Assembly: GCF_014843005.1 (NCBI RefSeq)
Contig: NZ_JACYXM010000001.1
Coordinates: forward strand, 434,001-498,000
Origin: Rhodanobacter sp. DHG33
Lineage (GTDB): Bacteria; Pseudomonadota; Gammaproteobacteria; Xanthomonadales; Rhodanobacteraceae
Length of the DNA: 64,000 bases
Direction: 5' to 3'
The position numbers were made by a program, and so were the translations under genes. Shown piece by piece: positions 52,461 to 60,590 of the stretch (position 1 is the first letter of the stretch; every line of letters begins with the position of its first letter). The notes beneath the pieces are model-generated. The model saw only the letters and a list, made by a program, of their open reading frames with translations. It was not told where the DNA came from and did no database searches.

Positions 52461-53201
52461 ATGAAAAAACGGATCCGCCATGTGTTGACGGCCACACTGC
52501 TGGCCGCGATGGCCTTCGCTATCCGACCCGCAGCGGCAGCGACCCCAACCTCGCCGGACACACCCGCCCAGGACGGAACGGAAAAAATCGAGTACTGCCT
52601 GCAAGGGCTGGAGAGCTTTTTCCCGGGCGACTATTACGCGTGCCGCGCGGCCTACCACTTGCAGAGACAGCATTACGGCTCGTTCCTGGAAATGCTGCGC
52701 GAGGCCGCCTACTGGGCCAACAAGAATGCCCAGTACGAACTGGGCCTGGTCTATTTCCAGGGAGATATTCCCGGCATACCGGAAAACCGTTCCCTCGGCC
52801 TCGCGTGGCTGGCACTGGCCGCCGAAAGAAAGAAACCGGATTTCCAGCAGGCCTACACCACGGCCTATCTGCAAAGCTCGCCCCAGGAGCGCGCGGCCGC
52901 CAGCGATCTGTGGAAGACCTTGCTTCCCAAATACGGCGACAAGATTGCCGCTCCGCGTGCCATCCGCCGCTACAACCGGGCCATCGGCCCGCTCTACGCT
53001 GCGTCGGAAAGCGGCGGCATCACCTATATCTCCGGTTTCACGCCCTATCCGCAATCGGCCTTCAGCGTGGTCAAGACCCTGCAGGACCGCGCCGACAACG
53101 ATTTCGACGACTTGCATGGCACGGTCACCGTGGGCGTTCTCAAGCCGCTGGACAACGCCACGCAACCGGCGCCGACCGACCAGCCGGATACCGCGCACTG
53201 A
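52461..53201 (+). CDS. Secreted Sel1/TPR-like hypothetical protein
   Basis: The 246-residue product has a signal peptide (MKKRIRHVLTATLLAAMAFA, cleavage after AAA). Next comes EYCLQGLESFFPGDYYACRAAYHLQ with two cysteines that could pair, and then a Sel1-like helical repeat: REAAYWANKNAQYELGLVYF followed by NRSLGLAWLALAAERK. The C-terminal third has no known features (GGITYISGFTPYPQS). Sel1-like repeats mediate protein contacts. The function is unknown. It is convergent with the ABC permease. Confidence 0.75.
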   Translation: MKKRIRHVLTATLLAAMAFAIRPAAAATPTSPDTPAQDGTEKIEYCLQGLESFFPGDYYACRAAYHLQRQHYGSFLEMLREAAYWANKNAQYELGLVYFQGDIPGIPENRSLGLAWLALAAERKKPDFQQAYTTAYLQSSPQERAAASDLWKTLLPKYGDKIAAPRAIRRYNRAIGPLYAASESGGITYISGFTPYPQSAFSVVKTLQDRADNDFDDLHGTVTVGVLKPLDNATQPAPTDQPDTAH

Positions 53202-53230
53202 GCCGGCCGCGGATCCATCCGCCGGCCGGC
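53202..53230. terminator. Bidirectional hairpin between convergent genes
   Basis: GCCGGCCGCGGAT, loop CC, ATCCGCCGGCCGGC: 13 paired bases with one bulge, between the Sel1-like gene and the ABC permease. It lacks a T-run. Confidence 0.6.
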
Positions 53231-53259
53231 CAGCACCACACGCCGCGAATCAGGCGCTC

Positions 53260-54465
53260 TCAGCCCGAAATCGCCAGCCGCTCGGAACGGTACTGCTGCG
53301 CGGTGATGCCGATCACCACCAGCGCCGCCGCCAGCGTGCCGGCGAGGCACAGCCCGAGCTGCTCCATCGAAATGCCTTCGCCGCGCAGCTGCTGCATGAT
53401 GCCGAGGTTCTGGCCCAGCAGGGGCACCATGTACATCCATGGCAACGGCTTGACCGGCAGGAAGGCCAACAGCGCACTCGGGATTAGCGGCACCATCATC
53501 AACAGCGAGATGTAGGTCTGCGCTTCGCGGTAGCTCTTGGCGAACGCGGCCACCAGCGTTTGCAGCGAAGCCAGCAGCAGCACCAGCGGCAGCATCAGCA
53601 ACAGCACGATGCCGGCGAAGTGCCAGCCAAGATCCAGCTCCATACCCAGCTTCTCGGCGGGGATGAACTGTCCCACCACCGCGAATGCGAGCAGGGTGAT
53701 GGCCAGGCTGGCGAACGAGAACGCGCAGATCGCCGCGAGCTTGCCGGTCAGGATCTTCCGACGCACCACCGGATTGGCGAACAGCGGCTCCAGCGACTGC
53801 CGCTCGCGCTCGCCGGCGGTAAGGTCGATGGCCAGCGGCATGCCGCCCATGAACAGGGTGATCACGAAGAAGTACGGCAGCATGGCGAACATCAGCACCG
53901 CACGCGATTGCGGCGTGGCCTGGTCGCGCGTGGCCACCTGCACCGGCCACGCCGTGCCCGGCGACAGGCCGCGTGCCACTAGCCGCATCGCGCCCTGCTG
54001 GCGCGCATAGGTTTCCACCAGCTTCTGCACGCGCTCCACCGCGCTGTCGGTGTCCCGCCGCGAGGAGTCGTAGAACACTTCCACCTGCACCGGCTCGCCC
54101 TTGCGCCAGGCCTCGCCGTAATGGGCGCCGATGCGCAGCGCGACATCGGCATCCTGCTTGACCACGGCCTGGCCCGGGTCGGCCACCGCCGCATCGGGCA
54201 CGACGCCGCCTTCCTTCAACGCATCGATCAGGTGCGGCGCGTACTGCGCACCGATCACCGGCACGTGCAGCGGCTTGTCGGCCTTGTCCAGTTGCTGGTT
54301 GACCTGCACGTTGATGAGCATCACGAACAGCAGCGGGCCCAGCAACGGTCCGGTGATGAACGCGCTCAATATGGTGCGCCGGTCGCGCAGGTTCTCGCGC
54401 ACTTCCTTGAGGAATACGGTGAGCGTCGCGCTGGCGCGGCGCGCTTTCGTGGCGACGGTATTCAT
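53260..54465 (-). CDS. ABC exporter permease (NatB type)
   Basis: A 401-residue permease with an N-terminal helix, a large extracytoplasmic loop (about 50-210) and five or six helices after it (MFAMLPYFFVITLFMGGMPLA onward), typical of the NatB/ABC-2 group. The GERERQSLEPLFANPV segment after helix 2 is the family mark. The substrate is unknown; sodium or drug export is known for relatives. It overlaps the ATPase gene by four bases. Confidence 0.9.
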   Translation of the reverse strand: MNTVATKARRASATLTVFLKEVRENLRDRRTILSAFITGPLLGPLLFVMLINVQVNQQLDKADKPLHVPVIGAQYAPHLIDALKEGGVVPDAAVADPGQAVVKQDADVALRIGAHYGEAWRKGEPVQVEVFYDSSRRDTDSAVERVQKLVETYARQQGAMRLVARGLSPGTAWPVQVATRDQATPQSRAVLMFAMLPYFFVITLFMGGMPLAIDLTAGERERQSLEPLFANPVVRRKILTGKLAAICAFSFASLAITLLAFAVVGQFIPAEKLGMELDLGWHFAGIVLLLMLPLVLLLASLQTLVAAFAKSYREAQTYISLLMMVPLIPSALLAFLPVKPLPWMYMVPLLGQNLGIMQQLRGEGISMEQLGLCLAGTLAAALVVIGITAQQYRSERLAISG

Positions 54466-55196
54466 GCGGCGAGGCCCTCGTCGGTCCCGATGATCTTCAC
54501 GAAGGCATCCTCCAGGTTGGTTTCGCCGGTTTGGGCGCGCAGCGCATCGGGCGTTTCGTCAGCCACCACGCGGCCGTGCGCGATCACCACGATGCGGTCG
54601 CACAGCGCCGCCACCTCTTGCATGATGTGGCTGGAAAACAGCACGCAGCGGCCTTCCGCCTTCAATTGCTGCATGAAGCGGCGCAGGCCGCGCGTGGCCA
54701 TCACGTCGAGCCCGTTGGTGGGTTCGTCGAGGATGACGTTGCGCGGATCGTGGATCAGCGCACGGGCGATCGCCGTCTTCACGCGCTGGCCTTGCGAGAA
54801 ACCTTCGGTGCGGCGGTCGAGGATGTCGCGCATTTCCAGCGCATCGACCAACGCGTCGTGCCGCGAGCGCAGCGTGGCTTCGTCGAGGCCATGCAGGCGC
54901 GCGAAGTATTCGATGTTCTCGCGCGCGGTGAGCCGCTTGTACAGGCCGCGCGCGTCCGGCAGCACGCCCAGCGAGCGGCGCACCGCCAGCGGTTCGGCTG
55001 CGGCATCGACGCCGTCCACCAGCACCTGGCCGCTGTCGGGCTGCATCAATGTGTAGAGCATGCGCAGCGTGGTGGTCTTGCCCGCGCCGTTGGGGCCGAG
55101 CAGTCCGGTGATCTCGCCGTCGCGCGCGGTGAAGCCGACGCCGTCCACGGCTTTCACGGCGCCGAACGCCTTGTACAGATTCCTGACTTCGATCAC
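54462..55196 (-). CDS. ABC exporter ATP-binding protein (NatA type)
   Basis: A 244-residue ATPase with Walker A GPNGAGKTT (34-42), the signature GFSQGQRVKTAIA near 138, Walker B NVILDEPTNGLD and the switch His in SSHIMQEV. It pairs with the NatB-type permease. It overlaps both neighbours by four bases (ATGA on each side). Confidence 0.94.
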   Translation of the reverse strand: MIEVRNLYKAFGAVKAVDGVGFTARDGEITGLLGPNGAGKTTTLRMLYTLMQPDSGQVLVDGVDAAAEPLAVRRSLGVLPDARGLYKRLTARENIEYFARLHGLDEATLRSRHDALVDALEMRDILDRRTEGFSQGQRVKTAIARALIHDPRNVILDEPTNGLDVMATRGLRRFMQQLKAEGRCVLFSSHIMQEVAALCDRIVVIAHGRVVADETPDALRAQTGETNLEDAFVKIIGTDEGLAA

Positions 55197-55366
55197 GGCT
55201 GCGCACCCCGCTTGAAACAGGCGTTCCGCCTGGTGGAGAACACGGAAAACGCAACCAGCAGCGGCAGCAGGATCTGGCTGGTGACATGCGGCGCATCAAG
55301 CACGGCGGCGGTGACGAAAGCCGCGGCCAGAAGCCCGGCGTTTGCAAGCACGTTTGGCTTTCTCAT
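55193..55366 (-). CDS. Tiny membrane protein of unknown function
   Basis: A 57-residue product MRKPNVLANAGLLAAAFVTA... with two hydrophobic segments (about 8-22 and 29-42) and a basic tail. It overlaps both the downstream ABC ATPase and the upstream peptidase by ATGA junctions, which is strong evidence that it is translated. It could be an accessory subunit of the exporter. Confidence 0.7.
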   Translation of the reverse strand: MRKPNVLANAGLLAAAFVTAAVLDAPHVTSQILLPLLVAFSVFSTRRNACFKRGAQP

Positions 55367-56937
55367 GGCGTAGCTCCGTTGAAGTCGATGAAGAAGGGCT
55401 CTTGCTGCAGGCGGTCGAGGCAACTCGTATCCATCGTCTTCGGATCGAGCTTCTCGACGAAATGCTGTACCAGCTTCGGCCCGCAACCCGTCGCCAGCAC
55501 GCTGTGGCCCTGCCCCTTGAACAGCAGCACGCGTGCATTCGGCAGCGCCTTCGCCACCTCCTCGGCGTAGCGCGGCGGCGTCACCGGGTCGTACTGGCCG
55601 GCGAGCAGCAGCACGGGTTTGTCGGTTTCGAGCGGCTGGTGGAAATCCGCCGGCCGCGTGCCCTTCGGCCACGCCGAACAGATCGCCTTGTAGGCATCGA
55701 CCATGTGCGTGCCGAGCAGGGTGTCGGCGTCCTGCGGACGGTTCGTGAGCAGATCGGCGTCCTCGCTGCAGATGACCGAGTACGACATGCCGCTGCCGGC
55801 GAGGTCGGCCATGTCCACGGTGAGCAGCTTGGCCTGCCCCAGCAGCGGCCCCACGTCGCCGTGCGCCGCCGCGTCGATGGAGAGCGGCAGCAACGCGGCG
55901 GTGGCCGGCGTGTAGGCGAACATGCGCACCACGCTGACCAGCGAATCCTCGTCCAGCATGCGCTGCACGGTCTGGTAGCTCTGCGGGTCGCGGAAGCTGA
56001 CCGGATGCGGATTCGCACGCAGCGCATCGCGCAGCTGGATCAGCGTCTGGTACGGCGCGCCGAAGCGCCGCTTGCAGGCCGCATCGGTGTCGCAGCGCGC
56101 GAACTGCGCCTTGAGCGCATCGTCGAGGTTCTGCGCGAAATCCTCGCCCAGTACCACGCTGTTCGGCACCGTGCTGTCCAGCACCACGCTGCGCACCGCA
56201 TCGGGGTGATGCCGCACGTACTGCTGCGCCACGCGCGTACCGTAGGAAACGCCGACCAGGTCGAACTGCGATACCCCCAGCGCGCGACGCACGTCATCCA
56301 GATCCTGCACCGCATCGGTGGTGGTGTAGTAGCGCGGGTCGGCATGCGTCTCGACCTGCTTCAGGCAGGCCTCCGCATCCGCGCGCAGCTTGTCGGGATC
56401 GAAGCCCGCGGCATCGTCGGCATCCGTCTTGCCGTCGGTCTTGCAGTCCAGCGCGTTCGAACCGCCGACACCGCGCTGATCCAGCAGCAGGATGTCGCGA
56501 TGCGCGCGCAGCGGCTGCAGCATTCCATCGATCGGGCCGGCGTAGTCGGTGGCAGCCTGCCCCGGGCCGCCGGCGAGAAAGGCCAGCATGTCGGGTCTGG
56601 CCACCTGTGCGCTCGAACGCAGCACCGCCAGCTTCAGCGTGATTTTCCGGCCTTGCGGATCGGCACGGTTTTCCGGCACCTCCAGCGCGCCGCACCACGC
56701 CTCGGTGCTCAGGCCGCTGTTGGGCTGGCCGAGATGGCAAGCAGTCAGCGTGAGCTTGCCGAACCGCCACGTGCGCGGCGGCGCAGGTTTTGCATCGGCT
56801 ACGGTATTCGACGTCGTTGCCGGCGACACCGGCGCGTCCGTCCCCGCATGCTGCGCATGCCATTGGTTCCAGGCCAGGTAGCCCACCGCCGCCACCGCGA
56901 CGACGATGCGGAAAATCGTGCGTCCACTCAGTTTCAT
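55363..56937 (-). CDS. Tripeptidyl-aminopeptidase-like alpha/beta hydrolase
   Basis: A 524-residue serine peptidase of the S33/tripeptidyl-aminopeptidase type with an N-terminal membrane anchor or uncleaved signal (RTIFRIVVAVAAVGYLAW). Core motifs: GALEVPENRADPQGRKI, GGPGQAA (123-129), DQRGVGGSN, nucleophile Ser231 in LVGVSYGTRVAQ, and a C-terminal region with GQYDPVTPP and the His in GQGHSVL. It probably works in the periplasm on short peptides or esters. It is in the long minus-strand operon with an XRE regulator and an ABC exporter. Confidence 0.9.
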   Translation of the reverse strand: MKLSGRTIFRIVVAVAAVGYLAWNQWHAQHAGTDAPVSPATTSNTVADAKPAPPRTWRFGKLTLTACHLGQPNSGLSTEAWCGALEVPENRADPQGRKITLKLAVLRSSAQVARPDMLAFLAGGPGQAATDYAGPIDGMLQPLRAHRDILLLDQRGVGGSNALDCKTDGKTDADDAAGFDPDKLRADAEACLKQVETHADPRYYTTTDAVQDLDDVRRALGVSQFDLVGVSYGTRVAQQYVRHHPDAVRSVVLDSTVPNSVVLGEDFAQNLDDALKAQFARCDTDAACKRRFGAPYQTLIQLRDALRANPHPVSFRDPQSYQTVQRMLDEDSLVSVVRMFAYTPATAALLPLSIDAAAHGDVGPLLGQAKLLTVDMADLAGSGMSYSVICSEDADLLTNRPQDADTLLGTHMVDAYKAICSAWPKGTRPADFHQPLETDKPVLLLAGQYDPVTPPRYAEEVAKALPNARVLLFKGQGHSVLATGCGPKLVQHFVEKLDPKTMDTSCLDRLQQEPFFIDFNGATP

Positions 56938-56952
56938 GTCCCCTCCCTTCAG

Positions 56953-57147
56953 TCAATCGCCCGGCTCGAAGATCCCTTCGATCGGACGTCCAAACAGTTT
57001 TGCGATCTTGAAAGCCAGCGGCAGGCTGGGGTCGTACTTGCCGGTTTCGATGGCGTTGACCGTCTGCCGCGACACGTCCAGCCGCTCGGCGAGGTCGGCT
57101 TGCGACCAGCTCTGCTCGCCGCGCAATTCGCGTACGCGGTTGTTCAT
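56953..57147 (-). CDS. Compact XRE-family HTH regulator
   Basis: A 64-residue DNA-binding protein, almost all helix-turn-helix: NRVRELRGEQSWSQADLAERL then VSRQTVNAIETGKYDPSLPLAFKIAKLF. It belongs to a group of very small XRE repressors that usually sit beside a membrane protein gene, as here (57230-57835). The start at 57147 was chosen because homologous sequence begins MNNRVREL; a longer frame reaches 57240. It may regulate the operon through the repeats near 58.8 kb (inference). Confidence 0.85.
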   Translation of the reverse strand: MNNRVRELRGEQSWSQADLAERLDVSRQTVNAIETGKYDPSLPLAFKIAKLFGRPIEGIFEPGD

Positions 57148-57229
57148 ACGGAATACCGGCTCGTCGGGCCCGCAAAAGAACCTTGGAGCTGCCAGCGCAG
57201 CGGCGTCCATGCCGCGCCGTCGCGCCGGC

Positions 57230-57835
57230 TCATGCCTCATCCTCCAGCCTGCGGCGACGGAAAATCGCCGACAGCAGCGCGGCCATCGTCAGTGACGCCG
57301 TTAGGCCGCTGAGCAGCCCGCGCTGCCAGTCACTCAATACGCCCCAGCCCAGCAGCAGGATCAGGCCGAATGCGGCCGCGCATATCGCCAACTGCCAGTG
57401 CCGGGCGAGGCCATCGTTGCTGCATGCCATGGCCCAGTCGCCGCCGTAACGGCGTGCGGCCCAGCCGCGGCCCAGCGTGTGCAGCACCACCATCGCCGGC
57501 CACACCCAGATCAGCGCCGTACCGTCCAGCCGAACCACCTTGGCGGCGACCAGGAAGCCGCCGGCCAGGCACAGCGTGCCCACCACCGTGCCGGCGATGG
57601 CCAGGCCGATCAGGTTCATGCGCTGCTCCAGCTCGTCGCTGCCCGTCACCAGGCGCACCATCGCGCGCGTCACCATCAGCACTGGCAGTATGGGCAACAG
57701 CGCCAGCGCGGTACGCCCCCACACGCTCTGCATATGGTCGACCAGCGGCCATACCAGCAGCATGATCAGGATGTAGGCCAGCATCGGCGGCCAGAATTCG
57801 CGCATGTAGCGGCGCTGGACGGGATTCATCGCCAT
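57230..57835 (-). CDS. Four-helix membrane protein next to XRE regulator
   Basis: A 201-residue inner-membrane protein with four to five helices in two pairs (about 17-35 and 40-58; then 80-105, 110-125; then 145-165 and a last one near 178), with the conserved SDELEQRMNLIGLAIAG between pairs. Proteins of this kind paired with compact XRE regulators are common and poorly understood. It ends in a basic tail (FRRRRLEDE). It lies 4 bases after the hydrolase gene. Confidence 0.8.
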   Translation of the reverse strand: MAMNPVQRRYMREFWPPMLAYILIMLLVWPLVDHMQSVWGRTALALLPILPVLMVTRAMVRLVTGSDELEQRMNLIGLAIAGTVVGTLCLAGGFLVAAKVVRLDGTALIWVWPAMVVLHTLGRGWAARRYGGDWAMACSNDGLARHWQLAICAAAFGLILLLGWGVLSDWQRGLLSGLTASLTMAALLSAIFRRRRLEDEA

Positions 57836-57839
57836 GGCT

Positions 57840-58787
57840 TCAGAGCCCCTGAAGGAAATCGCCCAGCACCTGCTGGAACTTGGCCGGCTGGTCGAGCATC
57901 ACGAAGTGCCGCGCGGGCGAGATGGACACCACCTTCGCCCGTGGCGCATTCGCGAGCAGGCTCTGGTAGTAGGCGGTCTTCTGCGCCTCGCTTATCACCG
58001 GCTGCTTGTTGGCCGCGGCAGCCGCGGCGAAATCCGGCGCGTAGTACGGCGAGATCTCCAGGACCGGCACATGAGCCTGCGCGAGCAACGGGCGATAGTC
58101 GGACGACATGTCCTCGGCCATGTATTCCGCACTGGCCGCGATGTCGCTGCGCGCGTTCATCGGCGCGTATTGTGCCGCCAGCTTGGGATCGACCACGCCG
58201 ATGTGCTGCATGTAACCCAACGCCGCCGCCTGGAACTGGGCCGGCGTCGCCGCCGCCATCTGCTCGCGCAAGCGCCCGGCGATGGTCTGGCGCTGCGTGG
58301 CGTCCAGCTTCTCCATGCCGGGAAAGATGGGCAGCCCGTCCACCGCCACGGCGCCGGAAATCAGAGCTGCGTGCTCGCCCGCGAAGCGCAGCGCCAGCGT
58401 GCCGCCCAGGCTGTGACCCACCAGCACCGGGTGGTCGATATGCTGCTGGCCGATCAGCGCCAGCAGGGAAGCATCGGCCTGGTCCATCAGTCCGGTCTTC
58501 TGGGCGGGCGCGGGCATGCCGTCGAATCCCGCCAGGGTCACCGCATAGACCACGTGATTCTTTTCCAGCCGGGTGATGGTGTCCTGCCAGACCCATGGGC
58601 CGCCTTCCAGGCCGGGAATCAGGATGACCGGGCGACCGTGGTCGCCATGGCGTTCGAACTTCAGCGTGCCGACCTGACCGGCCGATGCCACCGGCGCCGA
58701 AGCCGCGCTGGCGGCCCCGGCGGCAAGCAGCGAAGACGCCAGCAGCAGGCGGAACATGGTCTTGACCGTGACAAAACGCGTGCGCAT
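57840..58787 (-). CDS. Secreted alpha/beta hydrolase
   Basis: The 315-residue product has a signal peptide (MFRLLLASSLLAAGAASAAS after 10 residues) and a hydrolase core: VILIPGLEGGPWVWQ, nucleophile Ser126 in LVGHSLGGT, and the late His in SPARHFVMLDQP. It probably cleaves an ester or lactone in the periplasm. It leads the seven-gene operon on the minus strand. AAGGGGA before the ATG at 58787 supports that start over Met11. The next 40 bases upstream hold a palindromic operator. Confidence 0.88.
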   Translation of the reverse strand: MRTRFVTVKTMFRLLLASSLLAAGAASAASAPVASAGQVGTLKFERHGDHGRPVILIPGLEGGPWVWQDTITRLEKNHVVYAVTLAGFDGMPAPAQKTGLMDQADASLLALIGQQHIDHPVLVGHSLGGTLALRFAGEHAALISGAVAVDGLPIFPGMEKLDATQRQTIAGRLREQMAAATPAQFQAAALGYMQHIGVVDPKLAAQYAPMNARSDIAASAEYMAEDMSSDYRPLLAQAHVPVLEISPYYAPDFAAAAAANKQPVISEAQKTAYYQSLLANAPRAKVVSISPARHFVMLDQPAKFQQVLGDFLQGL

Positions 58788-58805
58788 TTGGATATCCCCT
58801 TTGGA

Positions 58806-58825
58806 ATGTAAAGCGACCTTTACAT
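58806..58825. promoter_or_regulatory. Perfect palindrome operator, ATGTAAAG-N4-CTTTACAT
   Basis: A 20-base perfect inverted repeat with eight-base arms and CGAC in the middle, starting 19 bases upstream of the hydrolase ATG. The core is identical to the TGTAAA-N6-TTTACA box known for TyrR/PhhR, but a compact XRE repressor encoded in the operon is an equal candidate. The position near the promoter fits repression. Confidence 0.7.
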
Positions 58826-58852
58826 GCGCAGCGTAGCCCTGCCCCCGCAGGC

Positions 58853-58870
58853 TGTCAAGCGTACTTTACA
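58853..58870. promoter_or_regulatory. Second operator copy, TGTCAAG-N4-CTTTACA
   Basis: Same motif with one arm mismatch (TGTCAAG), the same four-base spacing and CG at the start of the spacer. It lies 46 bases from the first copy, center to center, which is compatible with two dimers on one promoter region. Confidence 0.6.
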
Positions 58871-58934
58871 CGGAGGCGCCCAAGACCGCATCCAGGCCGC
58901 CCGGGCACTTTGGGACCCAAATTCGGCGTCGACA

Positions 58935-58950
58935 TGTGACGCAAACCACA
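58935..58950 (+). promoter_or_regulatory. CRP/Clp-type site 1
   Basis: TGTGACGCAAACCACA, nine of ten matches to the TGTGA-N6-TCACA consensus. It lies in the divergent region upstream of the fimbrial operon, 258 bases before the first gene. Confidence 0.6.
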
Positions 58951-59055
58951 CTTTTCACTGCCATAATCTGTCAGGGGCCAACCACGGAGAGATACGACAT
59001 CCGTCGTGTCGGGCAGGTATTGCCCCGGTCAACGGCTAGAGGGCAGTGCAAGTAT

Positions 59056-59071
59056 CGTGATCTCGGTCACA
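59056..59071 (+). promoter_or_regulatory. CRP/Clp-type site 2 with possible promoter
   Basis: CGTGATCTCGGTCACA, again nine of ten to consensus. A weak -10 candidate TAGTAC at 59091-59096 would put the transcription start near 59104, so the site would be centered close to -41, a class II activator position. The leader to the fimbrial ATG would be about 105 bases. The promoter call is an inference. Confidence 0.5.
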
Positions 59072-59208
59072 GTTTGGCATCCAGCTTGCTTAGTACCCGG
59101 CGACCAGCCACGCGCAAGGCTGCAGTCGGGTGGTGTCGCCACAAGACCACCGTTGTCCACCAGCGCGTCGAACCAGTTTGCAAACTGAAACCTAAATAGG
59201 AAACACCC

Positions 59209-59772
59209 ATGAACAAGACTCTGCTCTCCGCTGCGCTGATTGCCGGTTTCGGCGTCGCAGCTCTCGCCCCGCAGGCTTCGCATGCGGCCACCAACACGGT
59301 CACCATCAACGGCAAGATCCTGAACGCCACGTGCGCTGCCAGCGTCAACGGCGGCACCAACGGCGGCACCGTCACCCTGCCGGACGAGCCCGCGACCGCT
59401 TTCACGGCCGTCGGCAGCGTGGCGGGTGCCACCCCGTTCACGATCGCCCTGACCGGCTGCCCGACCACCCCGTCGGGTGTCCAGGTCGGCGCGCAGTTCT
59501 ACTCCACCTCGAACGCTGACACCGCCACCGGCACGCTGAAGAACACCGGCGTCACCGGCGTGGACGTGCAGCTGCTCGACTCGGCCAGCGCTGCTGTGCC
59601 GGTCGCTACTGCCGCCCAGGTCCCGGGCAACAACACGGGCGTCACCGACCCGACCACGCTGACCGGCGCTACCGCCAACCTGAACTACACCGCGCAGTAC
59701 TACGCCACCGCCGCGTCGGTGTCGAGCGGCACCGTTTCGACGAACGTGAACTTCGTCATCAACTACCAGTAA
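59209..59772 (+). CDS. Type 1 fimbrial major subunit
   Basis: The 187-residue pilin has a signal peptide (MNKTLLSAALIAGFGVAALA, cleavage after SHA), a donor strand with VTINGKILNATCAAS, and the Cys pair Cys42-Cys84 typical of chaperone-usher subunits. It is Gly/Ala/Thr-rich and ends NFVINYQ, with the penultimate Tyr of the family. It is exported, folded by the periplasmic chaperone and assembled by the usher encoded next. AGG lies before the ATG. Confidence 0.92.
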   Translation: MNKTLLSAALIAGFGVAALAPQASHAATNTVTINGKILNATCAASVNGGTNGGTVTLPDEPATAFTAVGSVAGATPFTIALTGCPTTPSGVQVGAQFYSTSNADTATGTLKNTGVTGVDVQLLDSASAAVPVATAAQVPGNNTGVTDPTTLTGATANLNYTAQYYATAASVSSGTVSTNVNFVINYQ

Positions 59773-59852
59773 GTCCGATGACGGTCCGGCCCGCCCGCGT
59801 TGAAACGCGCGTGGCGGGCACGCGACCACCCCCTGGCGCAGCGGAGCATCCC

Positions 59853-60590
59853 ATGAAACGTCTGATAGGCACTGCCTGTGCAGTGACGGCTACTTTGTCC
59901 CTGTACGCAGCCGCTGCCCATGCCAGTGTCGTCATCACTGGTACCCGCGTGGTGTACCCCGCTCAGCAGAGCGAGGTCACCGTGCGCCTGTCCAATCAAG
60001 CCGACCATCCTGCGCTGGTCGAGGCATGGATCGACACCGGCGACACCAAGTCGACGCCGGACAATACCAATGCGCCGTTCCTGATCACCCCGCCGCTGTT
60101 CCGCATGGAATCGCACAAGGACCAGAACCTGCGCATCATCTATACCCAGGGCACCCAGCCGCTGCCGACCGACCGTGAGTCGGTGTTCTACCTGAACGTG
60201 CTGGAAGTCCCGCCCAAGCCCACTGGCGCGCAAACCGCCGGGCGCAACTATCTGCAGTTCGCGATGCAGTCGCGGCTGAAGCTGTTCTACCGCCCGGCCG
60301 GCCTGCCGGGCGATGTGATGAAGGCTCCCGACCAGCTGCGCTTCACGGCGCAGGGCACGACGCTGGACGTACGCAACCCCACGCCGTACTACGTCACGAT
60401 CGGCTCGGTTGCGTTCGGTACCGACGGCAAGCCGCTCGAAGGCGTCAGCGGCATGGTGGCACCGCTCGGTGACCTCCAACTGACGCTGAAGGGCCTGAAG
60501 CAGGCACCGAGCGCCGGCACGGCCATCACCTACGCCACCATCAATGACTTCGGCGCCGTCGACACCCACAAGGGCGTCGTGGCTCCGTGA
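59853..60590 (+). CDS. Fimbrial periplasmic chaperone
   Basis: The 245-residue PapD-like chaperone has a signal peptide (MKRLIGTACAVTATLSLYAA, cleavage after AHA). It then has SVVITGTRVVYPAQQSEVTVRLSNQ, DTNAPFLITPPLFRMESHKDQNLRI (given by its core ITPPLFRMES) and SVFYLNVLEVPPKP, the standard G1 and F1 strand regions. It binds pilus subunits in the periplasm. The stop overlaps the usher GTG start. Confidence 0.94.
   Translation: MKRLIGTACAVTATLSLYAAAAHASVVITGTRVVYPAQQSEVTVRLSNQADHPALVEAWIDTGDTKSTPDNTNAPFLITPPLFRMESHKDQNLRIIYTQGTQPLPTDRESVFYLNVLEVPPKPTGAQTAGRNYLQFAMQSRLKLFYRPAGLPGDVMKAPDQLRFTAQGTTLDVRNPTPYYVTIGSVAFGTDGKPLEGVSGMVAPLGDLQLTLKGLKQAPSAGTAITYATINDFGAVDTHKGVVAP

Noticed and set aside
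58824..59039. 71-codon plus-strand frame upstream of the pilin
   Set aside because: It starts inside an operator and overlaps a CRP-like site; no ribosome site or coding pattern.
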